Of a DNA stretch of 64,000 nt, positions 1-8,229 are shown piece by piece (positions within the stretch are counted from its first letter, which is position 1; each line of letters opens with the position of its first letter). The DNA lies in contig NZ_FNFC01000015.1 of NCBI RefSeq assembly GCF_900100385.1, forward strand, positions 18,926 to 82,925, read 5' to 3'. The translations under genes and the position numbers were made by a program. The notes under the pieces were generated by a model that ran no database searches, had not been told where the DNA came from, and was given only the letters and a program-made list of their open reading frames with translations. This DNA comes from Halovenus aranensis. Its GTDB lineage: Archaea > Halobacteriota > Halobacteria > Halobacteriales > Haloarculaceae.

Positions 1-369
1 CGGCTGGACCTCGGTCAGCCACAGCGTCACACCGCCGATATCGTAGCGTTCGCCGGTTGAGCCGGCCTCGTAGAGGCCCGACGAGAGGAGACCGGACTGG
101 ACAGTCGCCGCGAACAGCAGGCCGCCGAGAACGATGCCGGCCGTGAACACGAGCCGCCAGTCACGGGACGCGACGTACTGCTGGAATCGCGATTTGCCGG
201 AGACGTACGACAGCGTCGACTCGAGGAACGTGCTCGCGCCGGCCGGGATACCCGTGCCGACGTAGATGAGCACCGTTCCGAGGCCGACGAAAAATCCCCC
301 GACTGCGTAGCGACTTACGCCGTTGGGAAACAGCGCACCGACGAGCGCCAGCGGTACTGGGTCGAACAT
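1..369 (-). CDS. YeeE/YedE family sulfur transport protein, partial
   Basis: This is the first 123 codons of a membrane protein whose 3' end lies beyond the window. It begins MFDPVPLALVGALFPNG and shows a glycine-rich hydrophobic segment (AVGGFFVGLGTVLIYVGTG), a GIPAGASTF turn and a second hydrophobic helix. That pattern fits the YeeE/YedE (DUF395) family, which imports thiosulfate or related sulfur species. It lies 8 bases downstream of a rhodanese-beta-lactamase gene on the same strand, so cotranscription is likely. In this family, YeeE genes commonly sit with TusA and DsrE genes, which are also present here. The substrate is inferred from family and context. Confidence 0.8.
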   Translation of the reverse strand, partial: MFDPVPLALVGALFPNGVSRYAVGGFFVGLGTVLIYVGTGIPAGASTFLESTLSYVSGKSRFQQYVASRDWRLVFTAGIVLGGLLFAATVQSGLLSSGLYEAGSTGERYDIGGVTLWLTEVQP

Positions 370-377
370 TTCTCGCC

Positions 378-1571
378 TCAGTCACCCGCGAGCGATTCCT
401 GGCTCGCAGCGCAGTTGTTCGGCCCGAGTTCGAGTGTGAATGCCTCCTCGTCGTCGACGCTGTTCTGACCGAGGTTCGTCGCGATAATTTCCTCGTAGTT
501 TGCCGGCCGGGGCGGCATATCCGCGAGGACGAGGTCGACGAACGCCTCCTCGTCCATCGTCAGCGCGTCCATCTCCGCGACGAGGTCACCGAGCGGGGCC
601 GTGTAGGTGCCGTCCTCGGCGGCGGCCGCGGCGTCGCTCGCGTGTGCTCCGCCGACGATTGTCTCGTCGGGGAGCGCCAGAATACGCTCTTGTAGTGTCT
701 CATAGAGCATGCGCGCGGCGTCGGGCGCGCCCTCGTCGCCCTCTTCGAGGTCCGGGCGGGCGACACTCTCGACGAACAGACCGTCGCCGGTCGCCAGGAA
801 GCTGTCGTCGACGAGATACGAGGTCATTCCGGTGGTGTGACCGGGCGTGTGGACGGTCTCGATTGTCGCGTCGCCAACAGCGATGGTGTCGCCGTCGGCA
901 GCGGTCGTCAACTCCTCCGCGTACGTGACGCCGCGGTCGACTGCGGCCTCGGGAATGACGCCCTCGACCCCCTCGGCGTCGAGGTCGCGCACGCCCGAGA
1001 TGTGGTCGGCGTGGATGTGGGTATCCAGTGCGTATTTCAGGTCGACACCGAGGTCGTCGGCGTCGGCGAGGTAGCGGTCTGTAAAGGCCCGCAACGGGTC
1101 GATGACCGCAGCCTCTCCGCCGTCGACGAGGAGATAGCCGAGACAACCCGAGGAGGGGCGCTGGTACTGCAACAGCGTCCCGGCACCGTCGTAGCCGGTC
1201 ACCTCGACGGCATCGTAGATGGTCGCCCAGCCGTTCATCCCCTCTTCGAGGTGGTCGACCTCGTAGCCGAGTTCCGCGAGCGTGCCAGCGACGTACTCGC
1301 TGGCGCCGCCTTTCGCACAGAGGACGGTCACCTCGCGGTCGTCTGGCACCTCCGCGAGCACGTCGTCGTCGACCTCGTCGTCGAGGAAGTGGAAGTAGGG
1401 GATGTTAATCGACTCGACAGACGGACCGTCGATGTGCCACTCGTCGTACTCGGATTCCATCCGCGCATCGAGCAGCGTGACCCGCTCGTTCGCGTCGATA
1501 CGGCCTCGCAGCGTCTCCGGGGCGACGCTCTCGACGTCGACAGCCGGTGTCGGGAAGTCTTCTGGATTCAT
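378..1571 (-). CDS. Rhodanese and metallo-beta-lactamase fold protein (persulfide dioxygenase-like)
   Basis: The protein has 397 residues. The N-terminal 120 residues form a rhodanese domain with the likely persulfide cysteine at C85 (LCAKGGAS). From about residue 130 a metallo-beta-lactamase fold carries the metal motif THIHADH (184-190) and later HTPGHT. The combination resembles ETHE1-type persulfide dioxygenases or hydrolases that use protein-bound sulfane sulfur. In most fused family members the rhodanese domain is C-terminal, so the order here is worth noting. I chose the ATG at 1571; an in-frame GTG lies 9 bases upstream. It shares an AT-rich divergent promoter region with tusA. The exact reaction is inferred. 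Confidence 0.85.
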   Translation of the reverse strand: MNPEDFPTPAVDVESVAPETLRGRIDANERVTLLDARMESEYDEWHIDGPSVESINIPYFHFLDDEVDDDVLAEVPDDREVTVLCAKGGASEYVAGTLAELGYEVDHLEEGMNGWATIYDAVEVTGYDGAGTLLQYQRPSSGCLGYLLVDGGEAAVIDPLRAFTDRYLADADDLGVDLKYALDTHIHADHISGVRDLDAEGVEGVIPEAAVDRGVTYAEELTTAADGDTIAVGDATIETVHTPGHTTGMTSYLVDDSFLATGDGLFVESVARPDLEEGDEGAPDAARMLYETLQERILALPDETIVGGAHASDAAAAAEDGTYTAPLGDLVAEMDALTMDEEAFVDLVLADMPPRPANYEEIIATNLGQNSVDDEEAFTLELGPNNCAASQESLAGD

Positions 1572-1808
1572 CGTGTACACCCCACTCTATCGGATAGACG
1601 CACAAAAGAGTTTGCATAGAAATTCAACAAACACACAATATCAATTTACACAATACACCATTGTGGGGCTGTCAGACCAACTTTAATCGATGAAAACGAT
1701 TTTCAGGAGTTGTTGTAGTTCGTAGTTAATACAATAATCAACATACTTTTAGCCACTGAATTAGTATTGTGTGGTAGCTCCAATACAGACGAACGGAGCA
1801 GGTAACTC
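1572..1808. promoter_or_regulatory. Divergent AT-rich promoter region between the two sulfur transcripts
   Basis: These 237 bases hold no gene. They are strongly AT-rich compared with the flanking coding sequence and separate two divergent transcripts of related function. Several TA-rich stretches could serve as TATA elements, but I cannot pick one with confidence. Confidence 0.5.
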
Positions 1809-2054
1809 ATGAGTGCTGAATTCGATATTACCGAGACGCTCGACGTGAAAGGTGCATCGTGTCCCATGCCGGTCCTAAAGACGAAGTCAGCTATCGACGA
1901 CATCGACCCCGGCGGGGTACTCGAAGTCGTCGCGACCGACTCGGGGAGTATGAGCGACATCGACGGCTGGGCCGCCGGGACCAGTGGGGTCGAACTGCTC
2001 GACCAGGCCGAAGACGGCGACGTGTACAGACACTACGTCCGCAAGACGGAGTGA
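1809..2054 (+). CDS. tusA: TusA family sulfurtransferase
   Basis: This 81-residue protein carries the TusA signature GASCPMPVLK, with the active cysteine at C18 followed by the conserved Pro-Met-Pro. TusA proteins carry a cysteine persulfide and pass sulfur to partner proteins in tRNA thiolation, cofactor synthesis or sulfur oxidation. The next gene encodes a DsrE-like protein and starts 2 bases after this stop, so the two are almost certainly cotranscribed. The divergent neighbours encode a persulfide-handling enzyme and a sulfur transporter. The cytoplasmic sulfur-relay role is therefore well supported. The start is the only ATG consistent with family length. Confidence 0.93.
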   Translation: MSAEFDITETLDVKGASCPMPVLKTKSAIDDIDPGGVLEVVATDSGSMSDIDGWAAGTSGVELLDQAEDGDVYRHYVRKTE

Positions 2055-2056
2055 CA

Positions 2057-2626
2057 ATGAGCACGGACACACCCGACCCGACAGCCGAGGACGCGCCCTC
2101 GCGTGCAGAACTGGCCGCACGCGTCGAGGAACTCGAAGCGTCACTCGCCGCGGCAACAGGCGAGGACAGCAAGAAGATGTCGATTATCGCCACGAAGGGA
2201 ACCCTCGATATGGCGTACCCGCCGCTCATCCTCGCGAGTACGGCGGCGGCGTTTGGCTACGAGGTGACGGTCTTTCACACGTTCTGGGGCCTGGATATCC
2301 TCCACGAGGAGCGCTCGAAAAACCTCAAGCTCAGCTCCGTCGGCAACCCCAATATGCCCGTCCCGAACGTCGTCGGCGCGATTCCCGGCATGGACCGTAT
2401 CACGACCAAGATGATGGAGCGGCGAATCGACGACAACGACACGGCTACTATCGAGGAACTCGTCGATACGTCCTTGGAGATGGGCGTGGAGTTCCAGGCC
2501 TGTCAGATGACAATCGACCTGATGGATTACGACGAAGACAACTTCTACGACGGCGTCACGACCGGCGTCGGGGCCGCGACTGCGCTACAGGATATGGCCG
2601 ACGCCGACATCCAGTTGCTCGTCTGA
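2057..2626 (+). CDS. DsrE/DsrF/DrsH-like family protein
   Basis: The protein has 189 residues. After an acidic, coiled-coil-like stretch (about 1-45) comes a DsrE-type alpha/beta domain starting near KKMSIIATKG and containing VTVFHTFWGLDIL. A cysteine in FQACQMT is a candidate sulfur-accepting residue. DsrE-like proteins accept sulfur from TusA or act as persulfide carriers. The gene starts 2 bases after tusA, which supports direct cooperation. An upstream in-frame extension would overlap tusA, so the ATG at 2057 is preferred. The partner relation is inferred from family and context. Confidence 0.87.
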   Translation: MSTDTPDPTAEDAPSRAELAARVEELEASLAAATGEDSKKMSIIATKGTLDMAYPPLILASTAAAFGYEVTVFHTFWGLDILHEERSKNLKLSSVGNPNMPVPNVVGAIPGMDRITTKMMERRIDDNDTATIEELVDTSLEMGVEFQACQMTIDLMDYDEDNFYDGVTTGVGAATALQDMADADIQLLV

Positions 2627-2631
2627 CCGGG

Positions 2632-3291
2632 CTATTCCCACGGCGGCGACCGCAGCGCCGCGGGCGAGGAGACCACGTACGTCGCAGTCGACTCCTCGGG
2701 CTCTGGAGCGACGAGTACCGTGTCGAGGCCAGCAGCGGCTCCGCCGGCGATATCGGTCCCGGGACTGTCACCGACGTGGACGGCTCGCTCCGGTTTCGTT
2801 TCCAGGTCTGCCAGTGCCATCTCGAAGGGTGCAACCGCCGGCTTCGGCTCGCAGTCGTCGCCGGCGACGACCACGGTATCAAAGTACTGGCCGAGTCCCG
2901 TCGCGTCGAGTTTCGTCAGCTGTGCGTCCCGCGCGCCGTTCGTGACGACACCGAGTGCATACCGTTCGGCGAGAGAGTCGAGCATCGGCCGGACACCAGA
3001 AAGGGGCTCGACGTTCGACTGGTCGCGCTCGTGGTCGAACGCCGCCGCAATCTCGCGGCCGAGCGACGGCGACCGGCCCCGTTCGGCGGCGAGCGCGGCG
3101 AAACACTCCCGCCGGAGTTCGCGCATCGACGACGCTCGCTCGGCGAACTCGTCGTAGCGGTCGTAGTACGCCTCGACGGGAAACACCGGGTCGACGCCGA
3201 GACGGTCGTAACTCCGGTCGAGCACCTCGCCCGGTGAGCGCCGGTACTGCACCAGTGTGCCGTCTAGGTCGAACAACACGGCCCGTGTCAT
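2632..3291 (-). CDS. HAD superfamily hydrolase
   Basis: The 219-residue protein opens with the haloacid dehalogenase motif I DLDGT at residues 8-12. Other family elements follow: a helical cap (about 15-100), the motif II region GVVTNGARD, a lysine near FDTVVVAGDDCEPKP, and the motif IV region VHVGDSPGTDI. It probably hydrolyses a phosphate ester in the cytoplasm, in the manner of phosphoglycolate phosphatase-like enzymes. The substrate cannot be read from the sequence. It converges with the DsrE-like gene, with only 5 bases between the two stops. Confidence 0.88.
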   Translation of the reverse strand: MTRAVLFDLDGTLVQYRRSPGEVLDRSYDRLGVDPVFPVEAYYDRYDEFAERASSMRELRRECFAALAAERGRSPSLGREIAAAFDHERDQSNVEPLSGVRPMLDSLAERYALGVVTNGARDAQLTKLDATGLGQYFDTVVVAGDDCEPKPAVAPFEMALADLETKPERAVHVGDSPGTDIAGGAAAGLDTVLVAPEPEESTATYVVSSPAALRSPPWE

Positions 3292-3342
3292 ACGGCGACA
3301 GTGACAGGTGAGACAGAAACGGCTTTATATCCGCACCAGGCG

Positions 3343-4485
3343 TCACTCCCACTCCGATTCGAGGGCCGCGGTGAGGCGGTCGATATCCTCCTCGGTGTTG
3401 ACGGCGTGAATCGACGCTCGAATCGACGCTGGCTCGGGCAGCGGGCGGACGATGAGGCCATCCTCGGCGAGGCGGTCGGCCGTCGCCTCAGGGTCCTCAA
3501 CGTCGACAGTGACGAGCCCGGAGTCGGGCGCGGCAGGGCTAAGCAGGCGGTCGGCCGGGACAGCGTCGGCGAGCCGACCGGCGAGGCGCTGGCTGCGCTC
3601 GTGTATCCGGTCGACGCCGACGGACTCGATAATCTCGATTGCCTCGGCGAGTCCGGCATAGGGTGCCACGCTCGTCGTGCCGACCTCGAACCGCCGCGCT
3701 CCCGCCGCGAACGCGAACTCGTCGCCGGTCGGCTCCTCGACGCTCCGGTAGCCGACCGCCCGTGGCGCGAGGTCGCTGGCCGCCTCGCGGTCGACGTAGA
3801 GAAAGCCACCGCCCCAGAGGCCGAGCAGCCACTTGTGGCCGGCGGCCGCGACGGCGTCTGCACCCCAGGCCGTGACATCCATCGGCCGCTGGCCGGGGAC
3901 CTGAACGGCATCGACGAGCGTGAACGCACCGGCGTCGTGTGCGATGTCGACGAGTTCTTCGACGGAGAGCATCGTCCCGTGGGTCCAAGTCAGGGCGCTG
4001 AAACAGACAAGCCGTGCGTCGGCGACGGCCTCCCTGAATGTCTCGATATCGAGACGGCCGCCGGCGGTCTCGACGACGCGCACCTCGACGCCCTCGGCTT
4101 CGAGTCGTTGCCACGGGAGGACACCTGCCGGGTGTTCGAGGTCCGTCCGAACGACCACGTCACCGGGCTCCCAGTCGATAGCGCCCGCGATGGCGTTGAT
4201 ACCGGCGGTCGTACTCTCGGTGAGCGCCACTTCGTCGGCCTCGACGCCGAGAAACGCCGCGAGTCGCTCGCGAACCTCGTCGTACTGCCCGAAGGCCCAC
4301 TTGTAGGGGTCGTCCGTGACCGGGACCTCGTACTCGTGGGCCCGCGTGGCCTGCTCGCCCGCCGCGACGACCTGACGAGGGCTGGGGCCGTGTGCGCCGA
4401 AGTTGAAGTATCGACCCTCATCGAAGGCCGGCATCGCCTCGCGCAACTCCATCGGCGTCGTCGGCCGCGACCGCTCCGCAGTCAT
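3343..4485 (-). CDS. Class V aminotransferase (cysteine desulfurase-like fold)
   Basis: The 380-residue protein has a fold-type I PLP enzyme layout: TESTTAGINAIAGA around residue 90 for phosphate binding, D192 in TLVDAVQVPGQ, and the Schiff-base lysine K218 in AAGHKWLLG. The C-terminal third carries the conserved small-domain arginine region (PLPEPASIRASIHAVN). Class V enzymes include cysteine desulfurases, kynureninases and isopenicillin-N epimerase-like proteins. I see no clear catalytic cysteine loop, so I do not call it a desulfurase. It is monocistronic as far as can be seen. Function beyond PLP chemistry is unresolved. Confidence 0.87.
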   Translation of the reverse strand: MTAERSRPTTPMELREAMPAFDEGRYFNFGAHGPSPRQVVAAGEQATRAHEYEVPVTDDPYKWAFGQYDEVRERLAAFLGVEADEVALTESTTAGINAIAGAIDWEPGDVVVRTDLEHPAGVLPWQRLEAEGVEVRVVETAGGRLDIETFREAVADARLVCFSALTWTHGTMLSVEELVDIAHDAGAFTLVDAVQVPGQRPMDVTAWGADAVAAAGHKWLLGLWGGGFLYVDREAASDLAPRAVGYRSVEEPTGDEFAFAAGARRFEVGTTSVAPYAGLAEAIEIIESVGVDRIHERSQRLAGRLADAVPADRLLSPAAPDSGLVTVDVEDPEATADRLAEDGLIVRPLPEPASIRASIHAVNTEEDIDRLTAALESEWE

Positions 4486-4702
4486 CTGTCTCCCTCGCTT
4501 GTAGTCTGTGTCGTTCCCCTACCGTCCAGAGACCGGCTGCTGTCGCTCGCTCGTGTGTCCATACCGTCGTTACGCCCGGTTGCCGTAATAATGTTGTGTA
4601 AAATGTACAATACAACAGACCGTATGTTCGAGTTCAGACACAACGAGGCGAATTACGTCCTATCGGACGCCCAACAGAGGGAGAGATATCACAGAATGCG
4701 CT

Positions 4703-5689
4703 TTACCGGGTGCCGGTGTCGACACGCGGGTCGAGTACAGAGTACCCGAGGTCCTGTAGGATGTTGCCGACGACGCCAAAGACGATAACGACGAGAACGC
4801 CGCTCATCATGATGGGGATATCGCGCGTCCAGACGGCGTTGTAGAACACCAATCCCAGCCCGTCGAGGGCAAACATCGCCTCGATAACGAACACCGAAAT
4901 CGCGAGCAAGGCGAGCGTCTCGGTGAAGACGAGCGAGACCAGCGGGATAGCGGCGTTACGGAGGACGTGCCGGGCGACGGCGAACTGGCCACCGCCTTTT
5001 GCGCGGACGAGTCGGGTCGTGTCGGCGGCGACGTACTGCATGGAATAGGCCCGGGCGTAGCTGAGAATGGCAGGAACGAGCACCATCGTTACCAGCAACA
5101 TCGGAACAACCGTCTCGTAGAGAAACGGTCTCTCAATCGCCTGAATCGTTGTCGCGCTCCGACCAATCCACTGCACCTGAAGACTGACACCCCCGGCGAC
5201 GGTCAGAATCAACGCACCAATCCAGTAATACGGGACGCCGAGGCCGAGGTAGGCTACCGAACGAACGCCGCCTTCGCGCACGGTGTCACTCCGCATCGCC
5301 GTGTAGACGCCCACGAGCAGTGCGATAATAACGGCGAGAACAATTGCTGGTAGAACGTACGTCCCGGTCGTCAGGACTGCGTTGCCGACGGTCTCGCGTA
5401 CCGGGTCACCGGTCTGGAATGACTCGCCCCACTGGAGCGTGAACATGTTGCTCATCCAGTCGACGTACTGTTCGAGGAGTGGGCGGTCGGTTCCACGCTT
5501 GGCGAAATACGACTCGCGAATCCGTTCGAGCGCCGTCTCGTCCGCCCCGCCGTACGCAGCAAGCGCAATACGCCCTTCGAGGACGTAGTCCTCGGTGGCT
5601 GTAAACGCCAGGAACACGAGCGAAAGCGCCGACCAGGCGGCAAACAGACCGAGGGCGATGCGCTGGGCAATCAGGCGTACGAAGCTCAT
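4703..5689 (-). CDS. ABC transporter permease, peptide/nickel type (DppB-like)
   Basis: The 328-residue protein has an N-terminal signal-anchor helix followed by a large external loop and five further membrane segments. It carries the EAA-like cytoplasmic loop QYVAADTTRLVRAKGGG near residue 215, which contacts the ATPase. This is the DppB/OppB layout. It faces away from the DppC-like gene at 5972 across a 282-base shared upstream region. In most haloarchaeal and bacterial operons the B and C permeases are adjacent and co-directional, so the divergent layout is unusual. The substrate may be a peptide, nickel or another small solute and is not determined. Confidence 0.9.
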   Translation of the reverse strand: MSFVRLIAQRIALGLFAAWSALSLVFLAFTATEDYVLEGRIALAAYGGADETALERIRESYFAKRGTDRPLLEQYVDWMSNMFTLQWGESFQTGDPVRETVGNAVLTTGTYVLPAIVLAVIIALLVGVYTAMRSDTVREGGVRSVAYLGLGVPYYWIGALILTVAGGVSLQVQWIGRSATTIQAIERPFLYETVVPMLLVTMVLVPAILSYARAYSMQYVAADTTRLVRAKGGGQFAVARHVLRNAAIPLVSLVFTETLALLAISVFVIEAMFALDGLGLVFYNAVWTRDIPIMMSGVLVVIVFGVVGNILQDLGYSVLDPRVDTGTR

Positions 5690-5971
5690 CGGGAGTCACC
5701 CCAACAGGCGGTAGTGGAGGGCATGTGACAGATTCGTATATCCGTATCCAACTATATGAACGTTGCTGAAGTCCAACCTCAGAAACAAAAAATACAGTAT
5801 ATTATTTCCTCTGGCTGCCGGCACTCCGGAGATATTGGTCAACTAGAATACACAATGTTTATTTATCATTCACCGCAGAGTGTATACAGAATACCCCGCT
5901 ATACGGTACGCATCCGGACTGTCACCGGCCATCTCGGCGTCCGGACAGACGAGACAGTTCCCCTCCAATCA
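5690..5971. promoter_or_regulatory. Shared divergent promoter region of the peptide-type ABC transporter
   Basis: This 282-base stretch separates the two permease genes. It is AT-rich around 5740-5880 (for example aaaaaatacagtatatta). It contains the in-frame codons of a longer possible N-terminus for the downstream permease, but their composition is not coding-like. It probably holds both promoters. I see no clear operator. Confidence 0.45.
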
Positions 5972-7165
5972 ATGACCGAACCCTCATCTGATACCCCTGA
6001 TGTTGCAGAGTTCGAACGGATAGACTGGGACGACCACGGCGGCTGGCGGCGCTGGATATCCGCCGAGCGTGTGGTGTTACTCGTCGGCCTACTGGCGGTG
6101 GCCGACCTGTTCAATTACCACCGCCGCTCTGGTGACCTCATTCTCATCATGGAGTGGACGGTCGGCTGGGTGGACTGGCTCCTGCTTGTCTCGCTCGTCG
6201 TTATCTTGTCGTACATGGTCGTGCCACTCACAAAGCGCCCCCAGCGGGTGCGGCGGTTACTCGGCCACCTCCGCGGTCGCTGGGCGACAGTACTCGGCCT
6301 TGTCATCCTCGCTGGGTTGGTCGCTCTGGGCGGGTGGGCCACGCTCCGTGACTGGGTGCCGCTGAACACACTCGTCAACGGCGACTCGTTCGACACGCTG
6401 CAGCCGCCGGTCGGTGCCACGGTCGATACCCTCAGTTCCGGTGACTGTGTCGGGCCGACCAGCAGCGACGGAACCGTCTGTCACGGCTCCTGGGAGTACC
6501 CGCTCGGCACCAACAACCAGGCCTACAGGATGACCGACCTCCTCATGATGGGGACGCGACCGTTGGTTTATATTGTGCTCATCACACTGGGACTGGTCAT
6601 GCCCCTTGCGACGGTCGTGGGCATCGTCGCCGGCTACCGCGGCGGTCTCGTCGACGACGTTCTGATGGGCTACGTCGACATTCAGCTCACGATGCCCGCA
6701 CTGGCGGTCTATCTGTTCGTGTATATGTTCCTGCTGAACACGAAAATCATGTTTATCGTTGCGTTCGGCTTTCTGTCCTGGGGCGGCATCGCACGCATCG
6801 TCCGCAGCGAGACTCTCCAGCGTCGCGAGGAGGGGTACGTCCTCTCGGCGCGGGCTATCGGTGCCTCTGACGGGTATATCCTGCGCCGCCACATCTTCCC
6901 GAACGTCACAAACTCAGTGGTCCCGGCGACGTTTCACCTGATTTCGATAATCATTCTCACCGAAGCAGGGCTCGGCTTCCTCGGATTCAAACCGTTCGAC
7001 CGGTCCTGGGGACAGACCATCGGCCAGGGCCTGCACAGGACACCACCGCTCGATGCGTGGTGGGTCGCAGCCCTTCCCGCGGCGGCGCTCGCGGTAACTG
7101 TCGTTTCGTGTAAGCTTGTCGGCGACGGCTTCCGCGATATTCTCGACCCACGAGGGAAAGCATGA
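5972..7165 (+). CDS. ABC transporter permease, peptide/nickel type (DppC-like)
   Basis: The 397-residue membrane protein has two extra N-terminal hydrophobic helices (about 33-50 and 60-80), then the DppC core. The core carries an external domain with two cysteines (SGDCVGP, GTVCHGS) and the EAA loop EEGYVLSARAIGASDGY. I chose ATG 5972 because the 72 in-frame codons upstream are AT-rich and not coding-like. The stop overlaps the next ATG (ATGA), giving translational coupling to the ATPase genes. It works with the DppB-like protein read in the opposite direction. Confidence 0.9.
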   Translation: MTEPSSDTPDVAEFERIDWDDHGGWRRWISAERVVLLVGLLAVADLFNYHRRSGDLILIMEWTVGWVDWLLLVSLVVILSYMVVPLTKRPQRVRRLLGHLRGRWATVLGLVILAGLVALGGWATLRDWVPLNTLVNGDSFDTLQPPVGATVDTLSSGDCVGPTSSDGTVCHGSWEYPLGTNNQAYRMTDLLMMGTRPLVYIVLITLGLVMPLATVVGIVAGYRGGLVDDVLMGYVDIQLTMPALAVYLFVYMFLLNTKIMFIVAFGFLSWGGIARIVRSETLQRREEGYVLSARAIGASDGYILRRHIFPNVTNSVVPATFHLISIIILTEAGLGFLGFKPFDRSWGQTIGQGLHRTPPLDAWWVAALPAAALAVTVVSCKLVGDGFRDILDPRGKA

Positions 7166-8229
7166 ACGAGGCAGTACTCTCAGTCAGTGACCTTCAGACG
7201 CATCTTCACACCGACGACGGCATCGTACGCGCAGTTGACGGCCTGAGTTTCGAGGTCGACCGCAACGAGACAGTCTGTCTCGTCGGCGAGAGCGGCTCCG
7301 GCAAGACGATGGCTTGTAACACCATCACCGGAATGGTCGGCCCGCCTGCGGAGATTAACGGCGAGGTTCGCTTCGACGGCCAGGACCTACTCGGCCTGTC
7401 CGAGTCCGAGCTGACGTCGGTTCGTGGCAACCGCATCGCCTACCTCTTCCAGAACGCACAGAACGCGCTTGACCCGGTGTACACGATTGGCGACCAGATT
7501 GCCGAGGCGATTACGTTCCACCAGGACACGAGCAGCGAGCAGGCCCGCGAACGGGCCGTCGAGTTACTCGCCACAGTCGGTCTCTCGCGGCCGGCCGAGC
7601 GCGTCGACGAGTATCCGCACGAACTCTCCGACGGGATGTGCCAGCGGGTCGCGATTGCGATTGCGCTGGCCGCCGAGCCAGACCTGCTAATCGCCGACGA
7701 GCCTGTCAGCGCGCTCGATGTGATGATTCAGGGGCGCATCATCGACCTGCTCGACGACCTCCGCGAGAAACGGGAGTTCTCGCTCGTCCTCGTCACCCAC
7801 GACCTCCGAGTCGTCGCCTCGCTCGCGGACAGAATCGTCGTTCTCTACGGCGGGACCGATGTCGAGCGCGGCGCGGCGACCGACGTGTTGCAGACGCCTG
7901 CACATCCGTACTCTCAGGACCTCTTCGAGAGCTTTACCGGCGACGGCGAGAGCGAGGACAGTCTCGCCTCCCGGGACCCGATTCCGCCACAGGGCTGTCG
8001 GTTCCACCGCGAGTGTCGACACGCGGTCGACGACTGCCGGGCGTCGAAGCCGCCGTTTGCGGCCGTCGACGGCAACGAGTCCCACCGCGCGGCGTGTGTC
8101 TACTACGGCACAGAGCGCGACCCCGGCGAGCTACTGTTCAACGCCCGGCACGTCGGTGCGGCCTTCGACAGCGCAGACGAGCCACCGGGACAGACCGCCG
8201 AAACCGACGGAGGTGATAGAGATGAGTGA
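7162..8229 (+). CDS. ABC transporter ATP-binding protein (DppD-like)
   Basis: The 355-residue ATPase has Walker A GESGSGKT at 42-49 and Walker B LLIADEPVSALD. The C-terminal oligopeptide-transporter extension carries four cysteines (GCRFHREC, DDC, AAC), a known iron-sulfur ligand pattern in some family members. The ABC signature reads LSDGMCQR where LSGGMRQR is usual; the glycine-to-aspartate change is notable but the rest of the site is intact. It overlaps the permease stop by 4 bases and the next ATPase start by 8 bases. It is cytoplasmic and powers the transporter with its DppF-like partner. Confidence 0.92.
   Translation: MNEAVLSVSDLQTHLHTDDGIVRAVDGLSFEVDRNETVCLVGESGSGKTMACNTITGMVGPPAEINGEVRFDGQDLLGLSESELTSVRGNRIAYLFQNAQNALDPVYTIGDQIAEAITFHQDTSSEQARERAVELLATVGLSRPAERVDEYPHELSDGMCQRVAIAIALAAEPDLLIADEPVSALDVMIQGRIIDLLDDLREKREFSLVLVTHDLRVVASLADRIVVLYGGTDVERGAATDVLQTPAHPYSQDLFESFTGDGESEDSLASRDPIPPQGCRFHRECRHAVDDCRASKPPFAAVDGNESHRAACVYYGTERDPGELLFNARHVGAAFDSADEPPGQTAETDGGDRDE
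8209..8216 (+). promoter_or_regulatory. Shine-Dalgarno site for the second ATPase
   Basis: GGAGGTGA lies 5 bases before the ATG at 8222, inside the preceding coding sequence. It decides the start of a reading frame that otherwise stays open far upstream. Confidence 0.75.

Noticed and set aside
5756..5971. Longer N-terminus for the DppC-like permease
   Set aside because: The 72 codons are AT-rich, non-acidic and occupy the promoter region; ATG 5972 is preferred.
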